Source of the DNA: Photobacterium swingsii
Lineage (GTDB): Bacteria; Pseudomonadota; Gammaproteobacteria; Enterobacterales; Vibrionaceae
Assembly (NCBI RefSeq): GCF_024346715.1
Contig: NZ_AP024853.1
Span: 186,001 to 250,000 of the forward strand
Length of the DNA stretch: 64,000 nucleotides
Direction of reading: 5' to 3'
The notes under the pieces were generated by a model. The model was given only the letters and a program-made list of their open reading frames with translations, was not told where the DNA came from and did not search any database. Numbering within the stretch: the first letter of the stretch is position 1; every line of letters starts with the position of its first letter. A program made the translations under genes and the position numbers. Shown here piece after piece: positions 1 through 8,566 of the stretch.

Positions 1-1
1 T

Positions 2-271
2 TTGAGTATTGTTGAGGCACTTAGTGTTTATTTTAAGAGAACCTGGTGGCTATGGCGACAAACATTCAGTATGAGCTTTGGCAGCAAAGTGGTATTTCAT
101 GTTGACGCTAACGGTGTGAATTATAAAAGTGGTAAAAATACGCGTAACATCGCTTGGAGTGACATCGACCAACTTCAACAAACTGATTTAGGCTTTATCC
201 TTCATATGGGTAAACGGCGTCAATATGTCAGTAAATCTTGCTTAAGCGATGAAGTGATTGCATCATGGTAG
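2..271 (+). CDS. C-terminal part of a YcxB-like hypothetical protein (cut by window edge)
   Basis: The reading frame is open to the window edge and ends at a TAG at 269-271, so this is probably the 3' part of a longer gene. The visible 89 residues start with a basic, Trp-rich segment and continue into a small beta-rich region (FHVDANGVNY, then IAWSDIDQL and GFILHMG). That pattern resembles the C-terminal YcxB-like domain of small membrane-anchored proteins. No catalytic motif is visible. The first in-frame start is a TTG at position 2, with no ribosome binding site in view. Function unknown; the domain assignment is tentative. Confidence 0.4.
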   Translation: MSIVEALSVYFKRTWWLWRQTFSMSFGSKVVFHVDANGVNYKSGKNTRNIAWSDIDQLQQTDLGFILHMGKRRQYVSKSCLSDEVIASW

Positions 272-364
272 AGCAGCACGCAGCATCCAAAAAGAACTAA
301 CGTCAGTGCACGCCAAATAAAGGAAGTGAAGCGCTCGCGTGCATGTGGTTCTACGTAATTTAAA

Positions 365-415
365 ATGCAGCCCAGCTTGATGAATACAAGTTGATGAATA
401 CAAGCCAAGCTGCAT
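365..415. repeat. 14-bp tandem repeat inside a short inverted repeat
   Basis: TTGATGAATACAAG occurs twice without a gap (377-390 and 391-404). The pair sits between ATGCAGC (365-371) and its complement GCTGCAT (409-415). It lies in the noncoding stretch between the first gene and yqeB. There is no T-run, so it is not a convincing terminator. Confidence 0.6.
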
Positions 416-472
416 GCGACCCTAGTTATGGTAAAAATGCCTTGCTAAAGGTAAAGGTAGCTAGGTCGTTGA

Positions 473-2071
473 TTAGCTTACTCGCTTGTGTTCAAGGTGT
501 AACATGGCTTCTAATACGCTACCTGCAATTGCGCGTGCTTTATCTGATACCGTAGTGTAATCCGCTTCCGCACCTCTAGGGTCAATATCACCAATCTTAA
601 AGCCTTCTCGAACGGTCAGGCCATCGTTTAATAACCCGCGTACCATTCCGCTTAGTGGGGCGATTACAGGGCTGTCACCGATATGGGCAATGACATCATC
701 TTCTTCAACCAGATCGCCAAGTTTGACGTGGTTATGCATGACACCTGCACATGGCGACCTAAGTACGCGTTGATGTGTATAACCTGCAATATTGCCGGGA
801 ACGCCTGTATTTGGCTGGGTTGAACCGTGGTAAATCACTCGACCTAAATGATGGCCTCGATTGGTTTCAATAACGGCATCACAATCTTTACCTGCGGTAA
901 AACCTGGGCCTAAGGCGATGGTAATTGGCGCCATGTCTTTTTGAGTACCGAGATTGTGCTTGGCAAGGATCGTATCAACCAAGAATGTGGGTTTTAGTGT
1001 CTCTGCCGAGGTGCAATCTTCATCGATCACAACCGGAATTTGGTTGCGGTCAATGATATCGAACACTTCGTCTTTGTTATTGGCTTTGCAGGCTGTGATT
1101 CCTTCTACTTCGATGGGGTTGCCATATAAGCACTGCCCGAACGATACGCCGCAGCGAATCATGGTGGGTTTGGCGATATCTGTCATCACGACTTTATAGC
1201 CGGCATTGAATAAGCGAACAGCAACGCCGGTTGATATGTCTCCCGCGCCGCGTAGTAACACCAATTTATTGCGGTTAAGGCGGGTATCATCTTTCATTTG
1301 GCCGCCCGCTGACTCATGTTTCACCTTGAGGATTTCAGCCATTATGCTGATGGCGATCTCCTCCGGTGTTTCAGCGCCGATATTGAAACCGATAGGGGAG
1401 TGGATATTTTTGATCCTATCTTCATCGACACCACTCTGACGCAGGTGAGTAAAAAGTGCCTGTACTTTACGACGACTCGCCATAAGACCGGTATAGCGGG
1501 TTTCACAGTCGACGACTTTGGATATAGCATCTTGATCTTGGTGATTCGTCGCGATGACGACATAGCTGTCTTTGTTGATATCGAGTTGCTCGATGGCCTG
1601 CTCCATGGTATCGCCGAGTAGACGTTTGGTGCCGATTGGAAAATGCGCTTCGGCGAGACTATCGGCATAGGCATCGGCGACAGAAATATCGAAACCCAGT
1701 ACGTGAGCGGCTTGGGCAACGGCACGGTTGACATGCCCAGCACCAATAAGAATCAAGCTAGGGCGCAAACCATAGACGTCGATAAACACTGTCATCGCGC
1801 CACCACAATCCATGCCCATCGCATCAGGGCCATTGCGGGTCATACGTCCTTTAACAACGCGAGGCTTTTTCTCTTGTAGCGCTTCCAAGGCTTGTTCAAT
1901 CACATATCGCTCAATCATCCCACCGCCAACTGTGCCTGTGATGGTGCCATCAGCCTTGATGATCATCTGGCCTGAATGGCGTGGTGCCGAGCCGCGGGTT
2001 TCTATGATATTGGCAAGTGCAAATGGCACATTCTCTTGTTCTAGTTGGGCTGCCTTGGCAAATATATTCAT
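473..2071 (-). CDS. yqeB: XdhC/CoxI-YqeB fusion, selenium-dependent molybdenum hydroxylase accessory protein
   Basis: This 532-residue protein has two parts, as E. coli YqeB does. Residues 1 to about 255 are an XdhC/CoxI domain with the conserved ETRGSAPRHSG and GTVGGGMIE segments and a Rossmann motif (LILIGAGHVNRAVAQAA). Residues from about 265 form the YqeB domain: a second Rossmann motif (LLRGAGDISTGVAVRL), then IALGPGFTAGKDCDAVIETNRGH. XdhC proteins insert sulfurated molybdopterin into xanthine dehydrogenases. The YqeB family co-occurs with SelD and YqeC and is linked to hydroxylases that carry labile selenium. It is cytoplasmic. yqeC follows on the same strand upstream (77 bp gap) and mocA diverges, so this is a cofactor maturation set for the hydroxylases downstream. 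Start is ATG at 2071. Confidence 0.9.
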   Translation of the reverse strand: MNIFAKAAQLEQENVPFALANIIETRGSAPRHSGQMIIKADGTITGTVGGGMIERYVIEQALEALQEKKPRVVKGRMTRNGPDAMGMDCGGAMTVFIDVYGLRPSLILIGAGHVNRAVAQAAHVLGFDISVADAYADSLAEAHFPIGTKRLLGDTMEQAIEQLDINKDSYVVIATNHQDQDAISKVVDCETRYTGLMASRRKVQALFTHLRQSGVDEDRIKNIHSPIGFNIGAETPEEIAISIMAEILKVKHESAGGQMKDDTRLNRNKLVLLRGAGDISTGVAVRLFNAGYKVVMTDIAKPTMIRCGVSFGQCLYGNPIEVEGITACKANNKDEVFDIIDRNQIPVVIDEDCTSAETLKPTFLVDTILAKHNLGTQKDMAPITIALGPGFTAGKDCDAVIETNRGHHLGRVIYHGSTQPNTGVPGNIAGYTHQRVLRSPCAGVMHNHVKLGDLVEEDDVIAHIGDSPVIAPLSGMVRGLLNDGLTVREGFKIGDIDPRGAEADYTTVSDKARAIAGSVLEAMLHLEHKRVS

Positions 2072-2148
2072 TATTTATGACCTCTGTACTGACGAAGTCA
2101 GGTAGCTGCTATGATTCAGTGGCATGACTCAGTGGCATTAGCTACTTG

Positions 2149-3030
2149 TTACTTCAAAATGACTTCTTTGATTGGTGTTTCCGCCCGCATTTCCGTTAGC
2201 CAAACAGCGTTGAGTTGCGGACTGCTCGCCAGCACTTTTTCAGCTATCTTGCTTACGGTTTGTGCATCGTTGGCGAGATCCATTTTGTTTATCAACCAGA
2301 TCTTTTTTGCTGTTTTTGGGGTTGATTTAAAGAGTCCTTGCGGATGAGATATCAACGGTTGCAATACTTGAACATCAATCACATCACCCGGTTGGCATTT
2401 TGTAATGGCTGAAAAAGCGGGCCAACGGTGGATGTGACAGGGCATTGCTTTGCGGTTGATGGCTTCTGCGCCAGTGACACCAATCACCATGTTTGAATAA
2501 TTTGGAATGCAAGGTTCATTCCTATTAGGTGCTTTTATTGGTAGAGATCGCGAACCATCGCCTTCAATAATAAAAACAGTGAAGGGACAGTCATTTTCGA
2601 TCATTTTTATCTCTTTTTCAGACAGACCTAATACTTTAGGTTTGGTTGTTTTTAAATGATCCGTTATCAATGATTTATAGATAAAAGTGATTGTAGGCTC
2701 ACAAATACCAAAATCGTTTTGTGCTGAGGAATGATGCTTGCTACTTATCTTATCGTCTTTTTTACTATTGATAGTATCGAGAGGAATAATATAATCAGCT
2801 TGATCTTGGGTAGGTAAATACATTTTGGTTGTTGTTGTCACACATACCGAACACCCCCATTGTTTGAAATTTTTAGCTAACCAAAATGCCACCGATGTTT
2901 TTCCACCACCACCAACCAAAGTAATATATAAAGGGGTATCTTTAGATGTTAAAGTGTATCGATACAACTCAGACAAGATAAATTCATTTGGATTTTTTTC
3001 AATTAACCGAGTCTTCATCTTATAAACCAT
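2149..3030 (-). CDS. yqeC: YqeC, selenium-dependent hydroxylase accessory protein
   Basis: A 293-residue protein with an N-terminal P-loop-like segment (LVGGGGKTSVAFWLA), then VTTTTKMYLP, IEGDGSRSLPIKAPN and VIGVTGAEAI. These are the hallmarks of the YqeC family (E. coli member 256 residues). The family is found with YqeB and SelD in genomes with selenium-dependent molybdenum hydroxylases; its exact reaction is not established. It is probably co-transcribed with yqeB (gap 77 bp). The start is uncertain: ATG at 3030 or ATG at 3018, neither with a strong Shine-Dalgarno sequence. Only about 12 bp separate it from the divergent mocA frame. Confidence 0.85.
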   Translation of the reverse strand: MVYKMKTRLIEKNPNEFILSELYRYTLTSKDTPLYITLVGGGGKTSVAFWLAKNFKQWGCSVCVTTTTKMYLPTQDQADYIIPLDTINSKKDDKISSKHHSSAQNDFGICEPTITFIYKSLITDHLKTTKPKVLGLSEKEIKMIENDCPFTVFIIEGDGSRSLPIKAPNRNEPCIPNYSNMVIGVTGAEAINRKAMPCHIHRWPAFSAITKCQPGDVIDVQVLQPLISHPQGLFKSTPKTAKKIWLINKMDLANDAQTVSKIAEKVLASSPQLNAVWLTEMRAETPIKEVILK

Positions 3031-3042
3031 AAATGTTATTTA

Positions 3043-3648
3043 ATGAGTGTTTTTATTATGGATAAAAAATTAACGCCCAAGCATGTAGACTGTGTGATAC
3101 CTGCGGCAGGTTTATCGTCAAGGATGGGAAGTTGGAAGCTCATGCTACCTTATCAGCAGCATACAATCCTTGATGCAAGTATCGAAAACGCGCTCTCATT
3201 TTGTAGCAGAGTGATCTTGGTTGTGGGCTATAGAGGGTTGGAGCTTGTTGAAAAATACAAGGATAATAAAAGAGTTACATTAGTGCGTAATGAGAGTTAC
3301 GCACAGGGTATGTTTAGCTCTATCCAGCAGGGTGTTAAGCATGTAGAGAGCGATTACTTTTTCATTACCCATGGCGATATGCCTTGTATTCCCTTGTATA
3401 TATTTCAGCAGTTATGGTCAGCACGAGGCAGTTGTACTGTGTTTCCTGGTAGTGCCATACGGCCGGGCCATCCTGTACTTATCCCTCATAGATTGAAAAA
3501 TAGAGTCATTCATGCCGATATTAAATCATCGATGAAAGCGATTCTCTTTAGTGAACAAGTTAAATATTTAGAATTGGATGTAGAAGAAATATATTTAGAT
3601 GTGGATACGCCACAAGCTTATAAATATTTGTGTGAAGTGTCACATTAG
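3043..3648 (+). CDS. mocA: Molybdenum cofactor cytidylyltransferase MocA
   Basis: The product (201 residues, or 196 from the alternative ATG at 3058) carries the nucleotidyltransferase signature PAAGLSSRMGSWKLMLP, with Lys in the usual substrate position, THGDMP (metal-binding Asp), a GHPVLI segment and a C-terminal LDVDTPQAYKYL. It matches E. coli MocA/YgfJ along its length. The enzyme transfers CMP to Mo-molybdopterin, giving the dinucleotide cofactor used by xanthine-dehydrogenase-family enzymes such as those encoded downstream. It diverges from yqeC with almost no intergenic space. Its stop is followed within four bases by the first operator of the ygfK control region. Confidence 0.88.
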   Translation: MSVFIMDKKLTPKHVDCVIPAAGLSSRMGSWKLMLPYQQHTILDASIENALSFCSRVILVVGYRGLELVEKYKDNKRVTLVRNESYAQGMFSSIQQGVKHVESDYFFITHGDMPCIPLYIFQQLWSARGSCTVFPGSAIRPGHPVLIPHRLKNRVIHADIKSSMKAILFSEQVKYLELDVEEIYLDVDTPQAYKYLCEVSH

Positions 3649-3926
3649 TACTATCAATTTGATAGTTGATTCTGGTGTTATTATTAATGTGATAGAGATT
3701 GTATGTTTATATCACATTTTGTTTTCATCTCTAGTCGATGTTGTTTTTTACTTGCGACTCAATATCTATCAGTATGATTAATATCAAACTGATAGTTTTT
3801 TATTAATATGATAGCCTTTTTTTATAATTAATAATCATCCTCATTTACGGGTTGTTTTTATTGATTCTTTCCTGATGTTGATAAACGAAATTCTTTTCCT
3901 CTCGTTATCAAATGCGTTGAATTTTC

Positions 3927-3941
3927 GACTTCGCTCACGAA
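3927..3941 (+). promoter_or_regulatory. Element shared by the ygfK and ygfM promoters
   Basis: GACTTCGCTCACGAA here and GACTCCGCTCACGAA at 19188-19202 match at 14 of 15 bases. Both lie between the TATCA-N3-TGATA operators and the sigma-54 promoter, 42 and 31 bp before its start. Role unknown; possibly a binding site for a second regulator. Confidence 0.5.
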
Positions 3942-3982
3942 ATTAATTAATAAATTACTAGGTTTTAATAAGGTTAAAAAGT

Positions 3983-3999
3983 TTGGCTTAGTAGTTGCT
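3983..3999 (+). promoter_or_regulatory. Sigma-54 promoter of ygfK
   Basis: TTGGCTTA-GTAG-TTGCT has the -24 GG and -12 GC dinucleotides separated by exactly 10 bases, close to the consensus YTGGCACGN4TTGCW. It is 93 bp before the ygfK start and downstream of the operator array. Confidence 0.78.
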
Positions 4000-4092
4000 C
4001 TTTAGTTAATAACGTATTTATACGCTTTTGCCCTACACATTGTGTAAATAAACGTGCCGAGAAGAACAAGAATAACATCAAGGAGATCTATC

Positions 4093-7000
4093 ATGGGAGA
4101 CATCATGCGTCCCGTTCCATTCGGTGAGCTACTTAACCGAATGTTTAGTGAATATAAACAAAGTAAATCTATCTTTGGTATTCCAGAAAAACAGTTCTAC
4201 CGTAAAGCGAGTAACACCTCGTTGTCGGTATGGGGAGAGAACTGTGAAACCCCTGTTGGCCCAGCGGCTGGACCTCATACTCAACTTGCCCAGAATATCA
4301 TTACATCGTGGTTAGCTGGCGGTCGTTTCATGGAGCTGAAAACCGTTCAGAAGCTTGACCAACTCGAGCTCGCAAAGCCATGTATAGATGCGGAAGATGA
4401 GTGTTTCAATACCGAATGGTCGACCGAATTTACACTTATCAAAGCGTATGATGAGTACTTGAAGGCGTGGATGGCCTTACACTTACTGGAAGAGGTCTTT
4501 GCGCCGAGAACAGATGGTGAGAGTAAGTCGTTTATCTTTAATATGAGTGTGGGTTATGACTTGTCTGGGATCCAAACGCCAGCGATGCAGACATATATCC
4601 ACGATATGCTGGATGCGAGTGAGCACCCCAATTTTGCCCGCTATGCCAACGAGCTGAAAGCCTTCAGCCAAGACCCTGAGTTTATTCATGAGTATCAGTT
4701 AGAAGATAGATGCGATCATTTGAATGCCATGATCGATGCTATTCCTGCCCAGTTAACCCGTGGTGTCACCCTTTCTACTATGCACGGCTGTCCTCCTCAT
4801 GAAATTGAAGCGATTTGTCGTTACATGATCGAAGAGAAGGGGATCAACACCTTTGTTAAGTTAAACCCAACGCTATTGGGCTTTGAGCGTGTCCGTGGGA
4901 TCCTCGACAATGCTGGCTTTGATTATGTTGCGCTGAGCGAAGAGTCTTTCAGCCATGATCTGCAAATTGAAGATGCTAAAGCCATGCTTCACCGTTTGGT
5001 CGATCTCGGCAAAGAGAAAGGGATCGGCTTTGGCGTTAAGCTCACCAACACCCTAGGTACCCTCAATAAAAAAGGCCGCCTACCTGATAAAGAAATGTAC
5101 ATGTCTGGCCGTGCCTTGTTCCCGCTATCTATCAATGTGGCGTTAGAACTGTCCCGCGAATTCAACGGCACACTGCCAATTTCATACTCGGGCGGTGCCA
5201 GCAAATTCAATATCCGCGAGATTTTCGAAGCGGGGATCCGTCCTATCACTATGGCGACTGACTTGCTAAAACCGGGTGGCTACCTTCGTCTGTCTGACTG
5301 TGCCAAAGAGCTAGAAGGCAGTGACGAGTGGGGCATGGGCAAAGTGGATTTGGTCAAGCTTGAAGCCTTGGCAGTGAAATCCCTTGATGCCGATTACGTC
5401 CAGAAACAGTGGCGTGGTCCTGAAGAAATCAGTGTTAAGAAAGCCGTGCCACTGACTGACTGTTATGTCGCACCTTGTGTGACTGCATGTCCGATTAGTC
5501 AGGACATTCCAGAATATATTCGCTTGATGGGTGAGCATAAGTACACCGAAGCGCTCGAAGTCATCTACGCCCGTAACGCATTACCTTCTATCACAGGCCA
5601 TATTTGTGATCACCAGTGCCAGTACAACTGTACTCGTCGTGATTACGAAGGTGCGCTCAATATCCGTGAGATGAAGAAAATCGCATTGTCCAAAGGTTGG
5701 GATGAGTATAAAGCTAAATGGCATGAGCCAAGCCTAGATACGGCCAAACATCCTGTCGCGGTGATCGGTGCCGGTCCTGCGGGGCTTTCTGCGGCTTATT
5801 TCATGGCGCGTGCGGGTCACCCTGTTACCGTGTTTGAGAAAGAACAAAATGCTGGTGGGGTGGTGAAGAATATTATTCCTCAGTTCCGTATTCCTGCGGA
5901 AGCGATAGAGCACGATATTCAGTTCGTGAAAGATCACGGGGTGAATATTGAGTACGGCTGCAACCCAGCGCTGACGGTAGATGCCCTTAAACAAAGTGGT
6001 TTCAAATATGTCTGCTTGGGTATAGGTGCAGACAAAGGCAACCCAATTGCACTTTCTGGTGGTAACACCAATATCTACAAGTCACTGGAATTCCTACGCA
6101 GCTTCAACGATGGCGACGAGCTCAAGCTTGGCAAACATGTGGCTGTTGTTGGGGCTGGTAACACCGCAATGGACAGTGCCCGTGCTGCACTGAAAGTGCC
6201 GGGTGTTGAGAAGGTGACAATTCTTTATCGCCGTACTATCGCGGAAATGCCAGCTTACAAAGAAGAATATGAAGAAGCGGTAGAAGATGGCGTGCAGTTC
6301 ATGTTCTTAACTAATCCAGAGCAATTTGAAGCGGGTGGTAAGTTGACCGCGCGTGTTATGGAGCTAGGTGAGCCCGATGAGAAAGGACGTCGCCGTCCTG
6401 TTGCGACAGACATGACGGTTGAGCTTCAGGTGAATGCCTTGATCACTGCGGTAGGTGAGCAATCAAATTGCGAAGTGCTTTCTCGCATGGGGATCCCGAT
6501 GGGAGCCGATGGCTGGCCAGTCGTCGACAAAGATAGCGGTGAAACCGAGGTTGAAAATGTGTTCTTGATGGGTGATGCCCAGACAGGTCCATCATCTATC
6601 GTGTCGGCAATCTCAGGTGGCCGTAAAGCGGCAACAACCATCTTGGCCCGTGAAGCACAGGCCGATGAGCAACTAGAAGCGAAATCGGATGTGCAGGTTG
6701 AAGCTGTCTATGCACGTAAAGGTGATATCCAAGTTAAGTTGATTGCAGCTAACCAACTGGAAGAATCGGACCGTGAAGCGTTCATCGATCAAGAAGCAAA
6801 ACGCTGTTTGGAATGTTCATACATTTGTAGCAAGTGTGTCGACGTCTGCCCGAACCGCGCCAATATTTCGCTGCCAATTCCGGGCTTCCGTGACCAGTTC
6901 CAGACATTACACCTAGATGCGTACTGTAATGAATGTGGAAACTGTGCTCAGTTCTGCCCATGGGATAGCAAGCCGTACAAAGACAAGTTCACGCTATTTA

Positions 7001-7209
7001 ACTTGCGTGAAGACTTTGCCAACAGCACCAACGCCGGATTCTTCGTTGATGGTGAGGAAGTCTTGGTTCGCAGTCACAGTGAGATTTATTCCTTCCGTAT
7101 TAATGAGCAGGGCAATGTGGACATGCCAGAATCGCTCGCCGATGAAGCGACGATTATTAGCTATGTCATAGCTAACCACAGTTACTTGCTTGGCAAAGTA
7201 GACGTTTAG
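4093..7209 (+). CDS. ygfK: YgfK, multidomain iron-sulfur flavoprotein oxidoreductase (putative selenate reductase subunit)
   Basis: A 1038-residue protein close to E. coli YgfK (1032). The N-terminal 450 residues are dihydropyrimidine-dehydrogenase-like (VTLSTMHGCPPHEIEAI, PTLLGFERV). A GltD-like module follows: a Cys-rich Fer4 region near residues 456-525, the FAD fingerprint GAGPAGLSAAYF near 556 and a nucleotide-binding GAGNTAMDSARAA near 684. Two [4Fe-4S] motifs close it, CLECSYICSKCVDVCP near 905 and CNECGNCAQFCP near 944. It is cytoplasmic and is thought to pass NAD(P)H or ferredoxin electrons to purine ring reduction; E. coli ygfK is needed for anaerobic urate breakdown. ATG 4093 is chosen because AGGAG at 4081-4085 precedes it; the frame is open further upstream. 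First gene of ygfK-ssnA-hydroxylase. Confidence 0.93.
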   Translation: MGDIMRPVPFGELLNRMFSEYKQSKSIFGIPEKQFYRKASNTSLSVWGENCETPVGPAAGPHTQLAQNIITSWLAGGRFMELKTVQKLDQLELAKPCIDAEDECFNTEWSTEFTLIKAYDEYLKAWMALHLLEEVFAPRTDGESKSFIFNMSVGYDLSGIQTPAMQTYIHDMLDASEHPNFARYANELKAFSQDPEFIHEYQLEDRCDHLNAMIDAIPAQLTRGVTLSTMHGCPPHEIEAICRYMIEEKGINTFVKLNPTLLGFERVRGILDNAGFDYVALSEESFSHDLQIEDAKAMLHRLVDLGKEKGIGFGVKLTNTLGTLNKKGRLPDKEMYMSGRALFPLSINVALELSREFNGTLPISYSGGASKFNIREIFEAGIRPITMATDLLKPGGYLRLSDCAKELEGSDEWGMGKVDLVKLEALAVKSLDADYVQKQWRGPEEISVKKAVPLTDCYVAPCVTACPISQDIPEYIRLMGEHKYTEALEVIYARNALPSITGHICDHQCQYNCTRRDYEGALNIREMKKIALSKGWDEYKAKWHEPSLDTAKHPVAVIGAGPAGLSAAYFMARAGHPVTVFEKEQNAGGVVKNIIPQFRIPAEAIEHDIQFVKDHGVNIEYGCNPALTVDALKQSGFKYVCLGIGADKGNPIALSGGNTNIYKSLEFLRSFNDGDELKLGKHVAVVGAGNTAMDSARAALKVPGVEKVTILYRRTIAEMPAYKEEYEEAVEDGVQFMFLTNPEQFEAGGKLTARVMELGEPDEKGRRRPVATDMTVELQVNALITAVGEQSNCEVLSRMGIPMGADGWPVVDKDSGETEVENVFLMGDAQTGPSSIVSAISGGRKAATTILAREAQADEQLEAKSDVQVEAVYARKGDIQVKLIAANQLEESDREAFIDQEAKRCLECSYICSKCVDVCPNRANISLPIPGFRDQFQTLHLDAYCNECGNCAQFCPWDSKPYKDKFTLFNLREDFANSTNAGFFVDGEEVLVRSHSEIYSFRINEQGNVDMPESLADEATIISYVIANHSYLLGKVDV

Positions 7210-7223
7210 TGAGGAGTCAGGGA

Positions 7224-8552
7224 ATGTTAGTACTCAGAAACGCAACAGCGGTGCAGTTTGAACCTGCACTGATCAAAGAAGGCGTCGATATTGTTATTGA
7301 TGGCGACAAAATCAGGGAAGTTGGCGCCAATTTGGCCGCTAATTACCCTGATGCCGTCATCAAGGACATGGCAGGAAAACTGGTGATGCCGGGCATTGTC
7401 TGTTCTCACAATCACTTCTACTCGGGATTAGCGCGCGGGATCATGGCAGATATTAAGCCAAGCCCTGACTTCATTTCGATACTGAAGAACTTGTGGTGGC
7501 GAATGGACCGAGCCTTGGACGAAGAAGCTGTGTACTACAGCGGCTTGATTTGTTCACTCGAAGCCATCAAGTGCGGTTGTTCGGCGGTGATTGATCATCA
7601 TGCATCGCCAAACTATATCGCAGGCTCTTTAAGTACCTTGCGTAAAGGGTTCATGAAGGCGGGCTTGCGTGGCATGACTTGCTTTGAAACCACTGATCGT
7701 AACCACGGTATGAAAGAAATGGTGGCTGGCGTTGAAGAAAATATCGCATTTGCCCAGTTGATTGATAGTGCGAAGGCAAAGGGTGACGAACCTTACTTAG
7801 TCGAAGCTCATATTGGTGCACATGCGCCGTTTACCGTCACCAATGACGGTCTATCTATGATGGCTGAAGCGGTGCAGGCAACAGGTCGTGGGATCCATGT
7901 TCATGTGGCAGAAGATCGTTACGACGTGACCCATAGTCACCACCACTATAGCCAAGATATTGTTGAGCGTTTAGATAGTTTCGGCTTGATCAACGAGAAG
8001 ACGTTATTGGCACATGGCTTGTTCTTATCCGAGAAGGACATTGCCATCCTGAACGCTAAAAACGGCTTCTTGGTCCACAACGCCCGTTCGAACATGAACA
8101 ACAACGTGGGTTACAACGACAGACTGATGCGCTTCCAACATGTCGCACTGGGTACTGATGGTATCGGGGCTGATATGTTTGAAGAGTTGAAGTTCGCCTT
8201 CTTCAAACACCGTGATGCGGGTGGTCCGTTATGGCCGGATAGTTTCTTACGTCACTTATGGAACGGTAATGAAATTTTGGCCCGTAACTTCGGCGCGAAA
8301 TTCGGTCGTCTAGATGCAGGCAACAAAGCTGACTTAACCATCCTTGATTACACCAGCCCGACGCCATTGGTTGCGGATAACCTCGCGGGTCATGTTGCCT
8401 TTGGCTTTAATGCGGGCAATGTGAATAGCGTGGTGGTTGAAGGTCGCTTTGTTTATGAAGATCGAGCGTTCCCGTTCGATGTGGCGCCGATATACGCAGA
8501 GGCTCGCAAGGTCGCTAAGCGTTTATGGCAAACCATGGATAAGTTGGATTAA
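7224..8552 (+). CDS. ssnA: SsnA, putative amidohydrolase-family aminohydrolase
   Basis: A 442-residue metal-dependent hydrolase of the amidohydrolase superfamily. Visible features are the beta-strand-1 metal site SHNHFYSG, HVHVAEDRYD, LAHGLFLS and LGTDGIGADMFEEL, which holds the terminal Asp ligand. It matches E. coli SsnA, which is encoded next to ygfK there too. It probably hydrolyses a ring or amidine C-N bond during purine or urate degradation; the substrate is unproved. ATG 7224 is preferred over a GTG at 7209 because GAGGAG (7211-7216) precedes it by 7 bases and the N-terminus then matches the family (MLVLRNATAVQ). It begins 15 bp after the ygfK stop, so the two are co-transcribed. Confidence 0.9.
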   Translation: MLVLRNATAVQFEPALIKEGVDIVIDGDKIREVGANLAANYPDAVIKDMAGKLVMPGIVCSHNHFYSGLARGIMADIKPSPDFISILKNLWWRMDRALDEEAVYYSGLICSLEAIKCGCSAVIDHHASPNYIAGSLSTLRKGFMKAGLRGMTCFETTDRNHGMKEMVAGVEENIAFAQLIDSAKAKGDEPYLVEAHIGAHAPFTVTNDGLSMMAEAVQATGRGIHVHVAEDRYDVTHSHHHYSQDIVERLDSFGLINEKTLLAHGLFLSEKDIAILNAKNGFLVHNARSNMNNNVGYNDRLMRFQHVALGTDGIGADMFEELKFAFFKHRDAGGPLWPDSFLRHLWNGNEILARNFGAKFGRLDAGNKADLTILDYTSPTPLVADNLAGHVAFGFNAGNVNSVVVEGRFVYEDRAFPFDVAPIYAEARKVAKRLWQTMDKLD

Positions 8553-8566
8553 TGTGAGATCCCGTT

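Larger units (their letters stand above)
3649..4092 (+). promoter_or_regulatory. ygfK control region: five-copy TATCA-N3-TGATA operator array
   Basis: Five palindromic sites lie in 3652-3813. Two are perfect: TATCA-ATT-TGATA at 3652-3664 and TATCA-AAC-TGATA at 3782-3794. Three differ from the consensus at one base: 3682-3694, 3767-3779 and 3801-3813. A sigma-54 promoter follows 170 bp downstream. The same palindrome occurs before ygfM and ygeW, so it is the likely upstream activating sequence for the YgeV-type activator encoded at 27841. That assignment is inferred from position and recurrence. A 15-base element (3927-3941) lying between array and promoter is shared with the ygfM region. Confidence 0.75.

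Noticed and set aside
220..408. 62-residue minus-strand frame overlapping the first gene and the tandem repeat
   Set aside because: No ribosome site, no family features, and it overlaps both a better coding frame and repetitive noncoding sequence.
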